DNA of 64,000 bases from Ideonella alba (GTDB lineage Bacteria; Pseudomonadota; Gammaproteobacteria; Burkholderiales; Burkholderiaceae_C): NCBI RefSeq assembly GCF_018069875.1, contig NZ_JAGQDF010000003.1, forward strand, positions 402,797 to 466,796, read 5' to 3'. Each line of letters starts with the position of its first letter. Position 1 is the stretch's first letter. The notes under the pieces are model-generated. The model was not told the origin of the DNA. It made no database searches and was given only the letters and a program-made list of their open reading frames with translations. Made by a program: the position numbers and the translations under genes. Shown here one piece after another: positions 1 to 9,447 of this stretch.

Positions 1-827
1 AGCCCTCGGCCACCCACCTCAGCGTGGTGCGCAACACCGGCGTCGAGCTGAAGAGCGAATACCACGCGATCGGCAAGGCCGAACAGGTGATGGTGCAGTC
101 GGGTGACCTGGTCACGCTGACCGCCGACAAGTACCCCACCACGCTGCTGGTGCGTGTGGAAGGCGCGCAGCGCGGCGAGCGCTCGATCGTGCTGCCCAAC
201 GGGGCCTCGCTGAAGGACCTGATCGCCCGGCTGAACCCCTCGCCGCAGGCCAACATGGCCGGGCTGCAGCTCTACCGCAAGTCGGTGCAGGCGCGCCAGA
301 AGCAGACGCTGGAGGTGGCGCTGCGCAACCTCGAGACCTCGGCCCTGACGGCACGCTCCACCACCGCCGAGGAAGCCGCGCTGCGCAAGACCGAGGCCGA
401 CCTGATGCTGGCCTTCGTCGAGCGCGCCCGCAACGTGCAGCCGCTGGGTCAGGTGGTGCTGGCCGACCGTGAATCGGCCGACACGCTGCTGCTGGAAGAC
501 GGCGACGTGGTCAACGTGCCCGAGTCCAAGAACCTGGTGCTGGTCAGCGGCGAGGTGCTGTTCCCCAACGCCCTGGTCTACAGCCAGAAGGCCTCGGTCA
601 CCGACTATGTCGACCTGGCCGGCGGCTTCACTCAGAAGGCCGACACCTCCAAGGTGCTGGTGCTGCGCGCCAACGGCAGCGTGGCGCCGTCCGGCAGCAC
701 CCCGGGCCCGGGCGACGAGATCATGGTCCTGCCCAAGATCGACTCGAAGAACGTCGAGGTGGCCCGCGGCCTCACGCAGATCATTTACCAGATCGCCATC
801 GCGGCGAAGGTGGCGCTGGGCCTGTAA
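1..827 (+). CDS. kpsD: KpsD-like capsule polysaccharide export protein (5' truncated by window edge)
   Basis: The reading frame is open from the first full codon (position 3), so the GTG at 24 is not taken as the start and the gene begins outside the window. The visible part is the C-terminal ~275 residues of a periplasmic/outer-membrane polysaccharide export protein. It has an SLBB-type segment (VLVSGEVLFPNALVYSQ, about residue 180 of the visible part) and ends in the amphipathic/hydrophobic tail ARGLTQIIYQIAIAAKVALGL minus its last residue, which resembles the end of KpsD proteins. KpsD guides group 2/3 (Kdo-linked) capsule through the outer membrane, which fits the kpsC and kpsS genes at 51-54 kb. 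An intrinsic terminator follows 30 bp after the stop. The assignment to KpsD rather than a generic Wza/SLBB protein is by family resemblance only. Confidence 0.75.
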   Translation, partial: PSATHLSVVRNTGVELKSEYHAIGKAEQVMVQSGDLVTLTADKYPTTLLVRVEGAQRGERSIVLPNGASLKDLIARLNPSPQANMAGLQLYRKSVQARQKQTLEVALRNLETSALTARSTTAEEAALRKTEADLMLAFVERARNVQPLGQVVLADRESADTLLLEDGDVVNVPESKNLVLVSGEVLFPNALVYSQKASVTDYVDLAGGFTQKADTSKVLVLRANGSVAPSGSTPGPGDEIMVLPKIDSKNVEVARGLTQIIYQIAIAAKVALGL

Positions 828-856
828 GCCGCGCCCTCCCAGACCCCCGCCTGACC

Positions 857-892
857 AGGGCGCCGGACGCGAGTCCGGCGCCCTTTGTCTTT
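857..892 (+). terminator. Intrinsic terminator after kpsD-like gene
   Basis: There is a perfect 12-bp stem (AGGGCGCCGGAC at 857-868 and its complement at 873-884) closed by a GCGA tetraloop and followed by the T-rich run TTGTCTTT. It lies 30 bp after the stop of the kpsD-like gene and ends that transcription unit. Confidence 0.88.
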
Positions 893-1093
893 GGATCAGC
901 CCCTTGGCAGGGGCGCATTCCCCCGATTCAGTCGCTGCTGCTGTTGTCGTGATCGGCGGCAGCGCTGCGAACTTGAGCGGCAACAGCGCCAGAAAGGTCC
1001 CCCACACACGCCTCAACGGCGAAGCCCAGCCCTCCGAAACCCAGGCCATGCGCCGCGCAGCACGCGCCGCGCGCCACCAGCCGAGGTTTCGCG

Positions 1094-2488
1094 ATGTCTG
1101 TCTCCGTCACTCCTGTCCGCGGTGCCCTGCCGGCCCGTCCCCTTCATGCCCTCAGTCTGCTGGCCATGGCCGCAGCCCTCAGCGCCTGCGGCGGCGGCGG
1201 TGGTGGCAGCAGCACCGACACCGGCGGCAACGTCGACCAGCCTCAGGGCGGCGGCGGCGGCACCACCACGATCGACGCGCTGTCCAGCGGCACCGGCGTG
1301 TTCCACTTCAAGGTGGGCGCCACGCTGGCCACCGACACCGGCCTGAAGGGCGCCACCGGTGGCAGCACCTACGCGGCCTGGAACCCGGCGAGCAGCAACA
1401 AGCTGCTGTCGGCCGGCCTGAAGGTCACCTTCTTCGGCAAGGCCAGCGGCTGCCCCACGACGCGTGACGGCCCGGTCGGCGCCGGCGAGGCGCGCGACCT
1501 GGGCGTGGCGGCGGCGGCGGCGGCGATCAGCAGCAGCGCCTCGACGCTGTGGCGCTGGGCCCCCTCCGGCCAGTCCAGCGGCTGCAACAGCGCCTCCAAG
1601 GTGCTCAGCGGGCCGTCGATCACCTACCTGAACCCCACCGACACCACCGGCGGCCTGGCCATGTACACGCATGCCGGCCCGCGCAGCGACGGCAGCAACG
1701 GCCTGGTCGACGCCTATGGCTCCGACGGCCAGGACGGCAAGGGCAGCAACGCCCACATCATCGGCACCTTCTCGTCCTTCCGGCAGAACTGGAGCAGCAG
1801 CTCGGCCATCAAGCCCTGGGTGGGCCTGAAGTCCACCGCGCAGCAGGCCGCCGCGCGGGTGGTGGCCACGCTGGGCGTGGGCGCCGCCGACCTGGGCGCC
1901 GACGTGACCGGCCAGACCATCCAGGCCAAGCAGCAGATCGACGTCAGCTTCATCAACACCCAGTGCATGGCCGAGGGCTACAGCGCCAAGCGCCCGTGCC
2001 AGCTGCAGTACCTGTTCAACACCGCGATCTACCGCTACGGCGTGACCGACTGGTCCAGCGTCGGCTGGTTCCAGGAAGGCAGCGTCTGGTTCGACCCGGC
2101 GCAGGGCGGCGTGCCGGTGATCGACGGTCCGGTCAAGGCCTCGGGCCAGACCGTGGTGGACGGCACCAGCGGCCTGGCGCTGTTCAGCTCCAAGGGCGAC
2201 GCCACGCAGCACGGCAGCTTCAGCGGCAAGACCTTCGACCTGCGCATCAGCTTCACCCAGCTGCAGAACGTGCTGCGGGTGATCTCGGGTCGCAAGGCCG
2301 GCGTGGCGCCGGCCGATGTCAGCGACGACCTGCTCGCCGCCGACTGGGGCACGCGCTGGAACGATCCGAGCGCCTGGGCGCTGCTCAGCACGGCCGTGGG
2401 TCAGGAGATCTACAACCCCGAGTCGCAGCAGCGCACCGTCAGCATCGGCGGCAACCTCAAGCAGCTCTACGTGGCGCCGCAGTCCTGA
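1094..2488 (+). CDS. Predicted lipoprotein, paralogue of the gene at 2489-3748; family not recognised
   Basis: This 464-residue protein starts with a lipoprotein signal (lipobox LSAC, Cys at about residue 32) followed by a Gly/Ser linker, so it should be membrane-anchored on the periplasmic side. ATG 1094 has a GAGG ribosome site 7 bp upstream. The body has no motif I can name. It aligns by eye over most of its length with the convergent protein at 2489-3748: LKVTFFGKASGCP versus LKLMFFGELDGCP, CQLQYLFNTAIYRYGVTDWS versus CQIQYLFNTAVYRSGVSDWS, and VGQEIYNP versus VGQEAYNR near the ends. A few conserved Cys residues (SGCP, TQCM, RPCQ) could form disulfides. The gene sits between a capsule export gene and a sulfotransferase, so a role in the same surface polymer is possible but unproven. 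Confidence 0.85.
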   Translation: MSVSVTPVRGALPARPLHALSLLAMAAALSACGGGGGGSSTDTGGNVDQPQGGGGGTTTIDALSSGTGVFHFKVGATLATDTGLKGATGGSTYAAWNPASSNKLLSAGLKVTFFGKASGCPTTRDGPVGAGEARDLGVAAAAAAISSSASTLWRWAPSGQSSGCNSASKVLSGPSITYLNPTDTTGGLAMYTHAGPRSDGSNGLVDAYGSDGQDGKGSNAHIIGTFSSFRQNWSSSSAIKPWVGLKSTAQQAAARVVATLGVGAADLGADVTGQTIQAKQQIDVSFINTQCMAEGYSAKRPCQLQYLFNTAIYRYGVTDWSSVGWFQEGSVWFDPAQGGVPVIDGPVKASGQTVVDGTSGLALFSSKGDATQHGSFSGKTFDLRISFTQLQNVLRVISGRKAGVAPADVSDDLLAADWGTRWNDPSAWALLSTAVGQEIYNPESQQRTVSIGGNLKQLYVAPQS

Positions 2489-3748
2489 TCAGCGCGGCAG
2501 GCTGCTGATCTCCAGCAGCCGCAGCTGGCCACCGATCGCGGCGGTCTCGCGGCCGCCGCGGTTGTAGGCCTCCTGGCCGACGTTCACATCCAGCAGCACC
2601 CAGGCCTCGGGGCGGTTCCAGTCGGGGCCGAACTCGGCCTCCAGCTCCTCGGCGCGCAGGTTCTCGGGCGCGCGCCGCAGCTGACGCCCGACAATCACCC
2701 GCTGCGCCGCCAGCAGGTCGCGAAAGCGCACCCGCAGGTCGAACAGCCGATCGGCGAAGGGCTGGTGCTGTGACGCCGCGCCCTCCGAGCGGTACAGCGG
2801 CAGCTGGCTGCCGGCGTCCAGTGCCACGCGCCCCGCCTCGCCCACCGGACCGTGCACCACCGGCATCGCGCCCTGGGCCGGGTCACCCATCACCGAGGCC
2901 TGCTGGAACCAGGCCACGCGCGACCAGTCACTCACGCCGCTGCGGTAGACCGCGGTGTTGAACAGGTACTGGATCTGGCACAGGCGCCGCTGGCCGGGGC
3001 GGTTCTCGCGCAGGCAGCGCGGGTTGATGACGGTCATCCCCAGCTGCTGCTTGACCTGCACCTCGCCTTCGGGCGTGCGCGCCGAGCCGGCCTGCACCTG
3101 GGCCACGCCCTGGCGCGAGCGCAGCTGCAGCGTCGATTCGGAGCCGCCGGCCCAGGGGCGGAACGGGTCCGGCCCGTTCCAGGCCTGGCGGAAGTGCACG
3201 AAGCTGCCCTGGATGTAGGCGTTCGCGCCGGTGCGACCCTGGCCGCCGGGGCCGTAGGCCTTGAAGCGGGTCTGCGGGCCGCTGGTGCTGTACAGCCCCA
3301 GGCCGCCCTCGTCGGGGTCGGTGTTGAGCTGCGCGAAGGCCAGCTCGCCCGGCGCGTCATCCGCCGCGCTGCCGCGGCACAGCCGCGGCTCAGGCGCCGG
3401 CGCCCAGCGGTGGCGCTGGCCCTGGCGGCCCGGCGGCAGGCCGGTCAGCTCTGCCAGCTGGCGCCAGCGGGCGCCGTCAAAGGATTCCTGCAGCGGCCCG
3501 CCCTGCGGCGCCTCGGTGCCACCGGGGCAGCCGTCCAGCTCACCGAAGAACATCAGCTTCAGGCCCGGGCGCAGGATCGCGTCGGTCGGACCGCCGTTCC
3601 ACGAGCGCCAGACGTCCGAGGTGGCCAGCCGCTGGTAATTGCCCGGCCCGAACAGCTGCAGCGTGGCGCCGGGGCGCTCCTGCGCCGCAGCGGCGCCGCA
3701 CAGCGCCAGGCTGACGGTCAGGGCCAGCGGGCGCCGGGTGGGGGTCAT
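2489..3748 (-). CDS. Secreted protein, paralogue of the lipoprotein at 1094-2488; family not recognised
   Basis: The protein has 419 residues with a cleavable Sec signal (LALTVSLALCGAAAAQ, cleavage near residue 23) instead of a lipobox. It shares the conserved blocks listed for the neighbouring lipoprotein. Its stop codon directly abuts the stop of that convergent gene (2486-2488 and 2489-2491) with no spacer or terminator. Its ATG overlaps the stop of the sulfotransferase gene in an ATGA quadruplet (3745-3748), so the two are probably translationally coupled. The frame stays open upstream, but that part is the shadow of the sulfotransferase gene. No catalytic motif was recognised. Confidence 0.85.
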   Translation of the reverse strand: MTPTRRPLALTVSLALCGAAAAQERPGATLQLFGPGNYQRLATSDVWRSWNGGPTDAILRPGLKLMFFGELDGCPGGTEAPQGGPLQESFDGARWRQLAELTGLPPGRQGQRHRWAPAPEPRLCRGSAADDAPGELAFAQLNTDPDEGGLGLYSTSGPQTRFKAYGPGGQGRTGANAYIQGSFVHFRQAWNGPDPFRPWAGGSESTLQLRSRQGVAQVQAGSARTPEGEVQVKQQLGMTVINPRCLRENRPGQRRLCQIQYLFNTAVYRSGVSDWSRVAWFQQASVMGDPAQGAMPVVHGPVGEAGRVALDAGSQLPLYRSEGAASQHQPFADRLFDLRVRFRDLLAAQRVIVGRQLRRAPENLRAEELEAEFGPDWNRPEAWVLLDVNVGQEAYNRGGRETAAIGGQLRLLEISSLPR

Positions 3749-4536
3749 GCGGCGGGGCCGCCCAGGCGCTGGCGGTAGAGCGCGTAGAGCTCGTTGTCCA
3801 TCTCGCACCAGGAGGCGATGCAGGCCATGGTCTCGTCCGAGGCGCCCAGCTCGCGCAGGCGCTGCACGCGCGAGGCCACCGGCAGGCCGTCGTTGACGTT
3901 GTTGCGGAACTCGCGCTCGGGCACGCTGCGCCCGGGCATGGCCAGGTCGCGGATGGTCTGGAACACGGCGGGCATCTCGTCCACCGTGAACACCCGGTCC
4001 AATTCGGCCAGGTTGGCGCGGGCCATGTCCATCAGCTGGGTGCGGCTGATCAGGCCACGGTTCTGCAGCCCGATCAGGCCGGTGCGTCCGCGGTAGGTGC
4101 GGCCGGCGAAGTAGTAGGTGTAGAAGTTGTCGTAGTGGTCGTTCAGGAAGTTGCGCAGGTGCGGCGGCCCGGCGAGGAAGTACTCGTTGGGCGACATCTC
4201 GGCCGCGGCGCGCATGCCGGTGTGCTGCGGCTTGGCGCGTTCCTGCGGCGACAGCGCCTCGCCCTGCTTGCGCAGGAAGAAGTAGAACGACAGGATGCGC
4301 TCCATCGGATCGCGCAGGATCGTGAAGCGGTAGCTGGGCCCCTTCAGGCAGTCCAGCAGGCACCAGTCGAAGTGGCCCGAGAACACCTGGTAGCGGTTCA
4401 GCTCGGCGATGCTCATCGGCCGCAGCTGGTCGTTGACGCGGGCCGGGCAGATCACCGAGGGCTCGAACGCCGCCTCCAGGGCGGCATGCACCGACTGGCC
4501 GGCGGTCTTGGGAATGTGGAGAAAGACGACGCGCAT
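3745..4536 (-). CDS. Sulfotransferase family protein (PAPS-dependent)
   Basis: The 263-residue protein opens with FLHIPKTAGQS (residues 5-15), the 5'-phosphosulfate-binding loop of the Sulfotransfer_2-type family. The 3'-phosphate-binding element FTILRDPMERILSFYFF follows near residues 70-86. Such enzymes move sulfate from PAPS to a sugar hydroxyl, normally in the cytoplasm in bacteria. It is coupled by a 4-bp overlap to a secreted protein and lies 47 bp downstream of an acetyltransferase gene. The PAPS-forming cysD/cysNC genes and PAP-removing cysQ at 46-51 kb could supply its donor. The acceptor is unknown; the capsule or exopolysaccharide made here is the natural candidate. Confidence 0.85.
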   Translation of the reverse strand: MRVVFLHIPKTAGQSVHAALEAAFEPSVICPARVNDQLRPMSIAELNRYQVFSGHFDWCLLDCLKGPSYRFTILRDPMERILSFYFFLRKQGEALSPQERAKPQHTGMRAAAEMSPNEYFLAGPPHLRNFLNDHYDNFYTYYFAGRTYRGRTGLIGLQNRGLISRTQLMDMARANLAELDRVFTVDEMPAVFQTIRDLAMPGRSVPEREFRNNVNDGLPVASRVQRLRELGASDETMACIASWCEMDNELYALYRQRLGGPAA

Positions 4537-4583
4537 GGATCACCAAGCCGGCGGCCGACAGGGCCGCTCGGCGCAGAGGCCGA

Positions 4584-5315
4584 TCAGGTCAGCGAGGACA
4601 GCTGGATCTTCTCGGGCTGGTAGGTCTGCTTGCCATCGGCACGCAGCTGTTCGACGAAGTCGAGGAAGGCCGGGAACTGGTCGACCGGCGCGCCCTTGAG
4701 GTCCCAGGGCGCGAACTCCCACCAGCGGCTGCGCAGCATGCGCTCGACCCGCTTGTCGCGGAAGCGGTACTTCTTGACCACCGCCGGGCTGCCGGCCACC
4801 ACCGCGTAGGGCGGCACGTCCTTGGTGACCACCGACATCGCCGCGATCACCGCGCCGTCGCCGATCGTCACGCCCGGCAGGATGAAGGCACCGTGGCCGA
4901 TCCAGACATCGTTGCCGATGGTGGTGAGCTTGGCGGTCACCGGCGGCGCGGTGCGCGGGAAGTCCTTGCCCGGCTGCATCGTGTGGCCGTCGGGCGGCGG
5001 CATGTCCAGCACGCTCTTGAAGTCCTGGTAGAAGAACGGCGAGGTGCTGAACCAGTGCATCGGGTGCGGATGGCGGCCGATCTGCACGTTCTCGCCGAAG
5101 GAGCAGTAGCGGCCGATGCGGCAACCGAAGTAAAAGCCGCTGACCGCGTAGCTGAAGGCGCCCAGGTGCAGCGAGTGCGCCACCTGCATCCACTTCAGGC
5201 TGCAGGGCGGCTCGAAGACCACGTTGTCCGGCAGCGTCGCGCCGGGGGACAGCAGGGTCGACACGCCGCGAGCGGCCATCTTGTCGATGAGTCCCGAGGT
5301 GAGTTTGATCGGCAT
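4584..5315 (-). CDS. CatB-type hexapeptide-repeat acetyltransferase
   Basis: This 243-residue protein has left-handed beta-helix hexapeptide repeats: [17 protein letters not shown] near residue 65 and [19 protein letters not shown] near residue 130, ending in [14 protein letters not shown], the standard end of xenobiotic/CatB-type acyltransferases. Members acetylate sugars or antibiotics with acetyl-CoA. Because it lies directly upstream of a sulfotransferase on the same strand, a polysaccharide O-acetyltransferase is more likely than a resistance enzyme. ATG 5315 has no clear ribosome site. The upstream gap holds a 29-bp tandem repeat array. Confidence 0.82.
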   Translation of the reverse strand: MPIKLTSGLIDKMAARGVSTLLSPGATLPDNVVFEPPCSLKWMQVAHSLHLGAFSYAVSGFYFGCRIGRYCSFGENVQIGRHPHPMHWFSTSPFFYQDFKSVLDMPPPDGHTMQPGKDFPRTAPPVTAKLTTIGNDVWIGHGAFILPGVTIGDGAVIAAMSVVTKDVPPYAVVAGSPAVVKKYRFRDKRVERMLRSRWWEFAPWDLKGAPVDQFPAFLDFVEQLRADGKQTYQPEKIQLSSLT

Positions 5316-5380
5316 GCGCGGACGGCAATGAGACGACGGCAGGGCCGTCGAGAAAGCACAAGGCCCGAGCGCGGGGCACT

Positions 5381-5510
5381 CGGGCCGTCAAGGCCCGATC
5401 ATGTTGAGTCGGGCCATCAGGGCCCGATCAAACTGACTCAGGCCATCAGGGCCCGATCAAACCGACTCGGGCCATCAGGGCCCGATCGTGTTGATTCGGG
5501 CCGTCAGGGC
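5381..5510. repeat. 29-bp tandem repeat array (about 4.5 copies)
   Basis: Copies begin at 5381, 5410, 5439, 5468 and 5497, exactly 29 bp apart. The core GGGCC-ATCAG-GGCCC is itself an inverted repeat, so each unit could form a small hairpin in RNA. There are no unique spacers, so it is not a CRISPR. The array lies between the 3' end of the HU-like gene and the start of the acetyltransferase gene, both on the minus strand. Confidence 0.88.
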
Positions 5511-5533
5511 CAACCAGCCCGGGCAGGGCAGGT

Positions 5534-5587
5534 CGATCAGGCCGGCTTGGCGGCCTGGCTCGATCAGGCCGGCTTGGCGGCCTTGGC
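5534..5587. repeat. 27-bp direct repeat duplicating the 3' end and stop codon of the HU-like gene
   Basis: Positions 5534-5560 and 5561-5587 share 23 identical leading bases. One copy holds the last codons and TGA stop of the HU-like gene. The other lies just beyond it in the same frame (27 is a multiple of 3) and would encode SSQAAKPA and a second stop on readthrough. Confidence 0.8.
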
Positions 5588-5944
5588 GGCCTGCTTGGCG
5601 CCCTTGCCGGCCTGGCGGGCGGCCTTCTTCTCGGCGCGTGCAGCGACGCGCTCGGGGCCCACGGTCTTCTTGCCGGCGGCGCGCTCGGCCTTGGCTTCGG
5701 CGTCCTTGGCCTTGGCCAGCTTCAGCACGACGCGGCGCTTGGCTTCGCCACCTTCCTCGCCCTTGGCGGGCTTGGTCACCACCTGGAAGTTGCCCAGCGG
5801 TGCCATCTTGATCGCGCCATCGGGGGCGCTGCCGAGTTCTTCGGACAGGGCGGTCAGCGCGGTGCGCAGCACCTTGTTGATCTGCGGCGCGGCGATCTCG
5901 GGGTGAGCGGCGGCGACTTTGGCGGCCAGTTCCTTGATACCCAT
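5564..5944 (-). CDS. HU-like DNA-binding protein with Lys/Ala-rich C-terminal tail
   Basis: Of 126 residues, the first ~80 resemble the HU/IHF fold: a helical start (KELAAKVAAAHPEI), a helix LRTALTALSEEL, then KMAPLGNFQVVTKP, which matches the G-x-G/N-F-x-V strand of HU. The rest is a low-complexity basic tail rich in AAK/KAA, like histone H1-like nucleoid proteins. ATG 5944 has a good ribosome site (AAGGAAAG, about 7 bp upstream). It probably binds DNA without strong sequence preference. The 3' end lies in a 27-bp direct repeat that also copies the stop codon, suggesting that the tail grows by slippage. Confidence 0.75.
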   Translation of the reverse strand: MGIKELAAKVAAAHPEIAAPQINKVLRTALTALSEELGSAPDGAIKMAPLGNFQVVTKPAKGEEGGEAKRRVVLKLAKAKDAEAKAERAAGKKTVGPERVAARAEKKAARQAGKGAKQAAKAAKPA

Positions 5945-6103
5945 GTCGATACTTTCCTTGTGTCAGCTTTCGGAGGGTGCAGGCGGGACGACGAGCCTGC
6001 CACTGCACGCGGTGAATTATGCGACCAATCATTGGACGCACAGGTGCACAAACTGGGGGCTTTGCTCAGCGCGCGCGGCCCGGGCCGGGACATTTGCACG
6101 CTC

Positions 6104-7276
<1,173 letters not shown>

Positions 7277-7362
7277 TCAGCCCAAAAGCGCCCGTCCGCG
7301 CCTGCTTTTCCGCACCCCGCGGGCGGGGCGGGCCGGGCAGGGCCCGGCCGGGGCCGTTCCTG

Positions 7363-8811
7363 TCAGCTGGTGCGGCCGTAGGTGTCCTCGAAGCGGACGA
7401 TGTCGTCCTCGCCCAGGTAGCTGCCCGACTGCACCTCGACGATTTCCAGGTCCACCTTGCCCGGGTTGGCCAGGCGGTGCACCTGGCCCAGCGGGATGTA
7501 GGTGCTCTGGTTCTCGGTCAGCAGCAGGGTCTTGTCGCCGTTGGTGATCTCGGCGGTGCCGCTGACCACGATCCAGTGCTCGGCGCGGTGGTGGTGCATC
7601 TGCAGGCTCAAGCTGGCACCCGGCTTGACCATGATGCGCTTGACCTGGAAGCGCGGGCCCATGTCGATGCTGTCGTACCAGCCCCAGGGGCGGTGCACCT
7701 TGCGGTGCAGCAGCTGCTCGCTGCGGCCACCGGCGGCCAGTCGGTTGACGATGTGCTTGACGTCCTGGCTGCGGCTGCGGTCGGCCACCATCACCGAGTC
7801 GGAGGTCTCCACCACCACCAGATCGCGTACGCCCACCGTGGTCACCAGGCGGCTGCTGGCGTGCACCAGGGTGCGCTCGGTGTCGTGCAGCATCACGTCG
7901 CCGGCGGCCACGTTGCCGGCCTCGTCCTGCGCGCCCACCTGCCACACGGCGTCCCAGGCGCCCAGGTCGTTCCAGCCGGCGGCCAGCGGCACCACGCGGA
8001 TGTCGAAGGCGCTGCCGGGGCAGCGCTCCATCACCGCGTAGTCCACCGATTCGGAGGGCACGGCCTCGAAGGCGGCCTTGTCCGGGCGCACGAAGCGGCC
8101 GTCGGCCTGGCGGCCGGCCCAGGCGGCTTCGCAGGCGCGCAGGATGTCGGGGCGGAACTGCGCCAGCGCGGCCAGCCACACCGAGGCGCGCAGCACGAAC
8201 ATGCCCGAGTTCCAGGTGTAGCCGCCCTCGGCCAGGTAGGCCGCGGCGGTGGCGGCGTCGGGCTTCTCGACGAAGCGCGCCACCTTGGCGGGGCTGCCGC
8301 TGCCGGCCTCGGCGCGGATGTAGCCGTAGCCGGTCTCGGGCTTGTCGGGCGTGACGCCCAGGATCACGATGCTGCCCTGCGCCGCCTGGGCCACGGCCTG
8401 GCGCAGCGCGGCGTTGAACGCGGCGCCATCGGCCACGGTCTGGTCGGCCGGGGTGACCACCATCACCGGGTCGGCGCCGTCGGCGCGGGCCTGCAGCGCG
8501 GCCAGCGTGAGCGCCGGCGCGGTGTTGCGGCCGGCCGGCTCCAGCAGCACGGCGGCGGGTTCCTGGCGGATCTCGCGCAGCTGCTCCAGCGTCAGGAAGC
8601 GGTGCTCGGCATTGCCCACCACCACCAGCGGCTGCACCGCCAGGTCAGGGCCGGCCAGGTCGGCCAGGCGCTGCGCGGCCTGCTGGAACAGGCTGCTGTC
8701 GCCCGACAGCACCAGGAACTGCTTGGGGAAGCCGGCGCGCGACAGCGGCCACAGCCGGGTGCCGCTGCCACCGGCCATGATCACGGGAACGACGGAGGTC
8801 TTGTCAGTCAT
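7363..8811 (-). CDS. manC: Mannose-1-phosphate guanylyltransferase / mannose-6-phosphate isomerase
   Basis: The 482-residue bifunctional enzyme makes GDP-mannose. The nucleotidyltransferase domain comes first (signature MAGGSGTRLWPLSRAGFPKQ at residues 12-31). The C-terminal cupin is the type II phosphomannose isomerase, with MHHHRAEHWIVVSG near residue 405. Length and order match ManC/AlgA/CpsB. GDP-mannose is the precursor used by gmd and fcl (31-32 kb and 23-24 kb) to make GDP-fucose. No phosphomannomutase is visible in the window. The gap to rfbC upstream is about 60 bp, so these could be co-transcribed. Confidence 0.95.
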   Translation of the reverse strand: MTDKTSVVPVIMAGGSGTRLWPLSRAGFPKQFLVLSGDSSLFQQAAQRLADLAGPDLAVQPLVVVGNAEHRFLTLEQLREIRQEPAAVLLEPAGRNTAPALTLAALQARADGADPVMVVTPADQTVADGAAFNAALRQAVAQAAQGSIVILGVTPDKPETGYGYIRAEAGSGSPAKVARFVEKPDAATAAAYLAEGGYTWNSGMFVLRASVWLAALAQFRPDILRACEAAWAGRQADGRFVRPDKAAFEAVPSESVDYAVMERCPGSAFDIRVVPLAAGWNDLGAWDAVWQVGAQDEAGNVAAGDVMLHDTERTLVHASSRLVTTVGVRDLVVVETSDSVMVADRSRSQDVKHIVNRLAAGGRSEQLLHRKVHRPWGWYDSIDMGPRFQVKRIMVKPGASLSLQMHHHRAEHWIVVSGTAEITNGDKTLLLTENQSTYIPLGQVHRLANPGKVDLEIVEVQSGSYLGEDDIVRFEDTYGRTS

Positions 8812-8872
8812 TGCAGGGTCTCGGTCAATGAAGGAGATGGAAGACAGACGCAGGATCCGCGCCCGCCAGGGG

Positions 8873-9412
8873 TCAGGTCGGGTTCAGGCGCGGGGCTGCG
8901 GCGTCCTTGGGCGACAGCAGCGGCGCCATGCCCACATCGGGCCAGGCGATCGCCAGGTCGGGGTCGTCCCAGCGGATCGCGCCCTCGGCCTGCGGGGCAT
9001 AGTAGTCGGTGGTCTTGTAGAGGAAATCGGCGCTGTCGCTGAGCACCAGAAAGCCATGCGCCAGGCCGGGCGGGATCCACAGCTGGCGCTGGTTGTCGGC
9101 GCTCAGCTCCAGCCCCACCCAGCGGCCGAAGGTGGTGCTGCCGGGGCGGATGTCCACCGCCACGTCGAACACCGCGCCGGCCGCCACCCGCACCAGCTTG
9201 CCCTGGGCATGCGGCGCGTTCTGGAAGTGCAGGCCGCGCAGCACGCCCTTGGCCGAGCGCGAGTGGTTGTCCTGCACGAAGGCCGTGGGCTGCCCCACCG
9301 CCTCGTCGAAGACGCGCTGGTTGAAGCTCTCCATGAAGAAGCCCCGGTCGTCGCCGAATCGCTTGGGCGTGAAGATCAGGACCCCCTCCAGGGCAGTGGG
9401 CTCGACGTGCAT
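8873..9412 (-). CDS. rfbC: dTDP-4-dehydrorhamnose 3,5-epimerase
   Basis: This cupin-fold epimerase of the dTDP-rhamnose pathway has the family blocks FGDDRGFFMESFNQRVF, GVLRGLHFQNAPHAQGKLV (active-site His in RGLHFQ) and GLAHGFLVLSDSADFLYKTT. ATG 9412 gives 179 residues, the usual length, although no clear ribosome site precedes it. The alternative is GTG 9451, which overlaps the DUF1501 stop as GTGA and would add 13 residues. The rfbA, rfbB and rfbD partners are absent from this window. Confidence 0.9.
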   Translation of the reverse strand: MHVEPTALEGVLIFTPKRFGDDRGFFMESFNQRVFDEAVGQPTAFVQDNHSRSAKGVLRGLHFQNAPHAQGKLVRVAAGAVFDVAVDIRPGSTTFGRWVGLELSADNQRQLWIPPGLAHGFLVLSDSADFLYKTTDYYAPQAEGAIRWDDPDLAIAWPDVGMAPLLSPKDAAAPRLNPT

Positions 9413-9447
9413 GGCCCGCGCAGTATCGCCTGATTGCCCGGCGCGGC

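Noticed and set aside
1013..2212. Long minus-strand frame (399 codons) opposite the lipoprotein gene
   Set aside because: It is an antisense shadow in high-GC DNA; its composition is low-complexity Gly/Ala/Arg and the plus-strand gene has signal peptide, ribosome site and a paralogue.
5381..5510. CRISPR-like array
   Set aside because: The 29-bp units are contiguous and nearly identical, with no unique spacers and no cas genes nearby.
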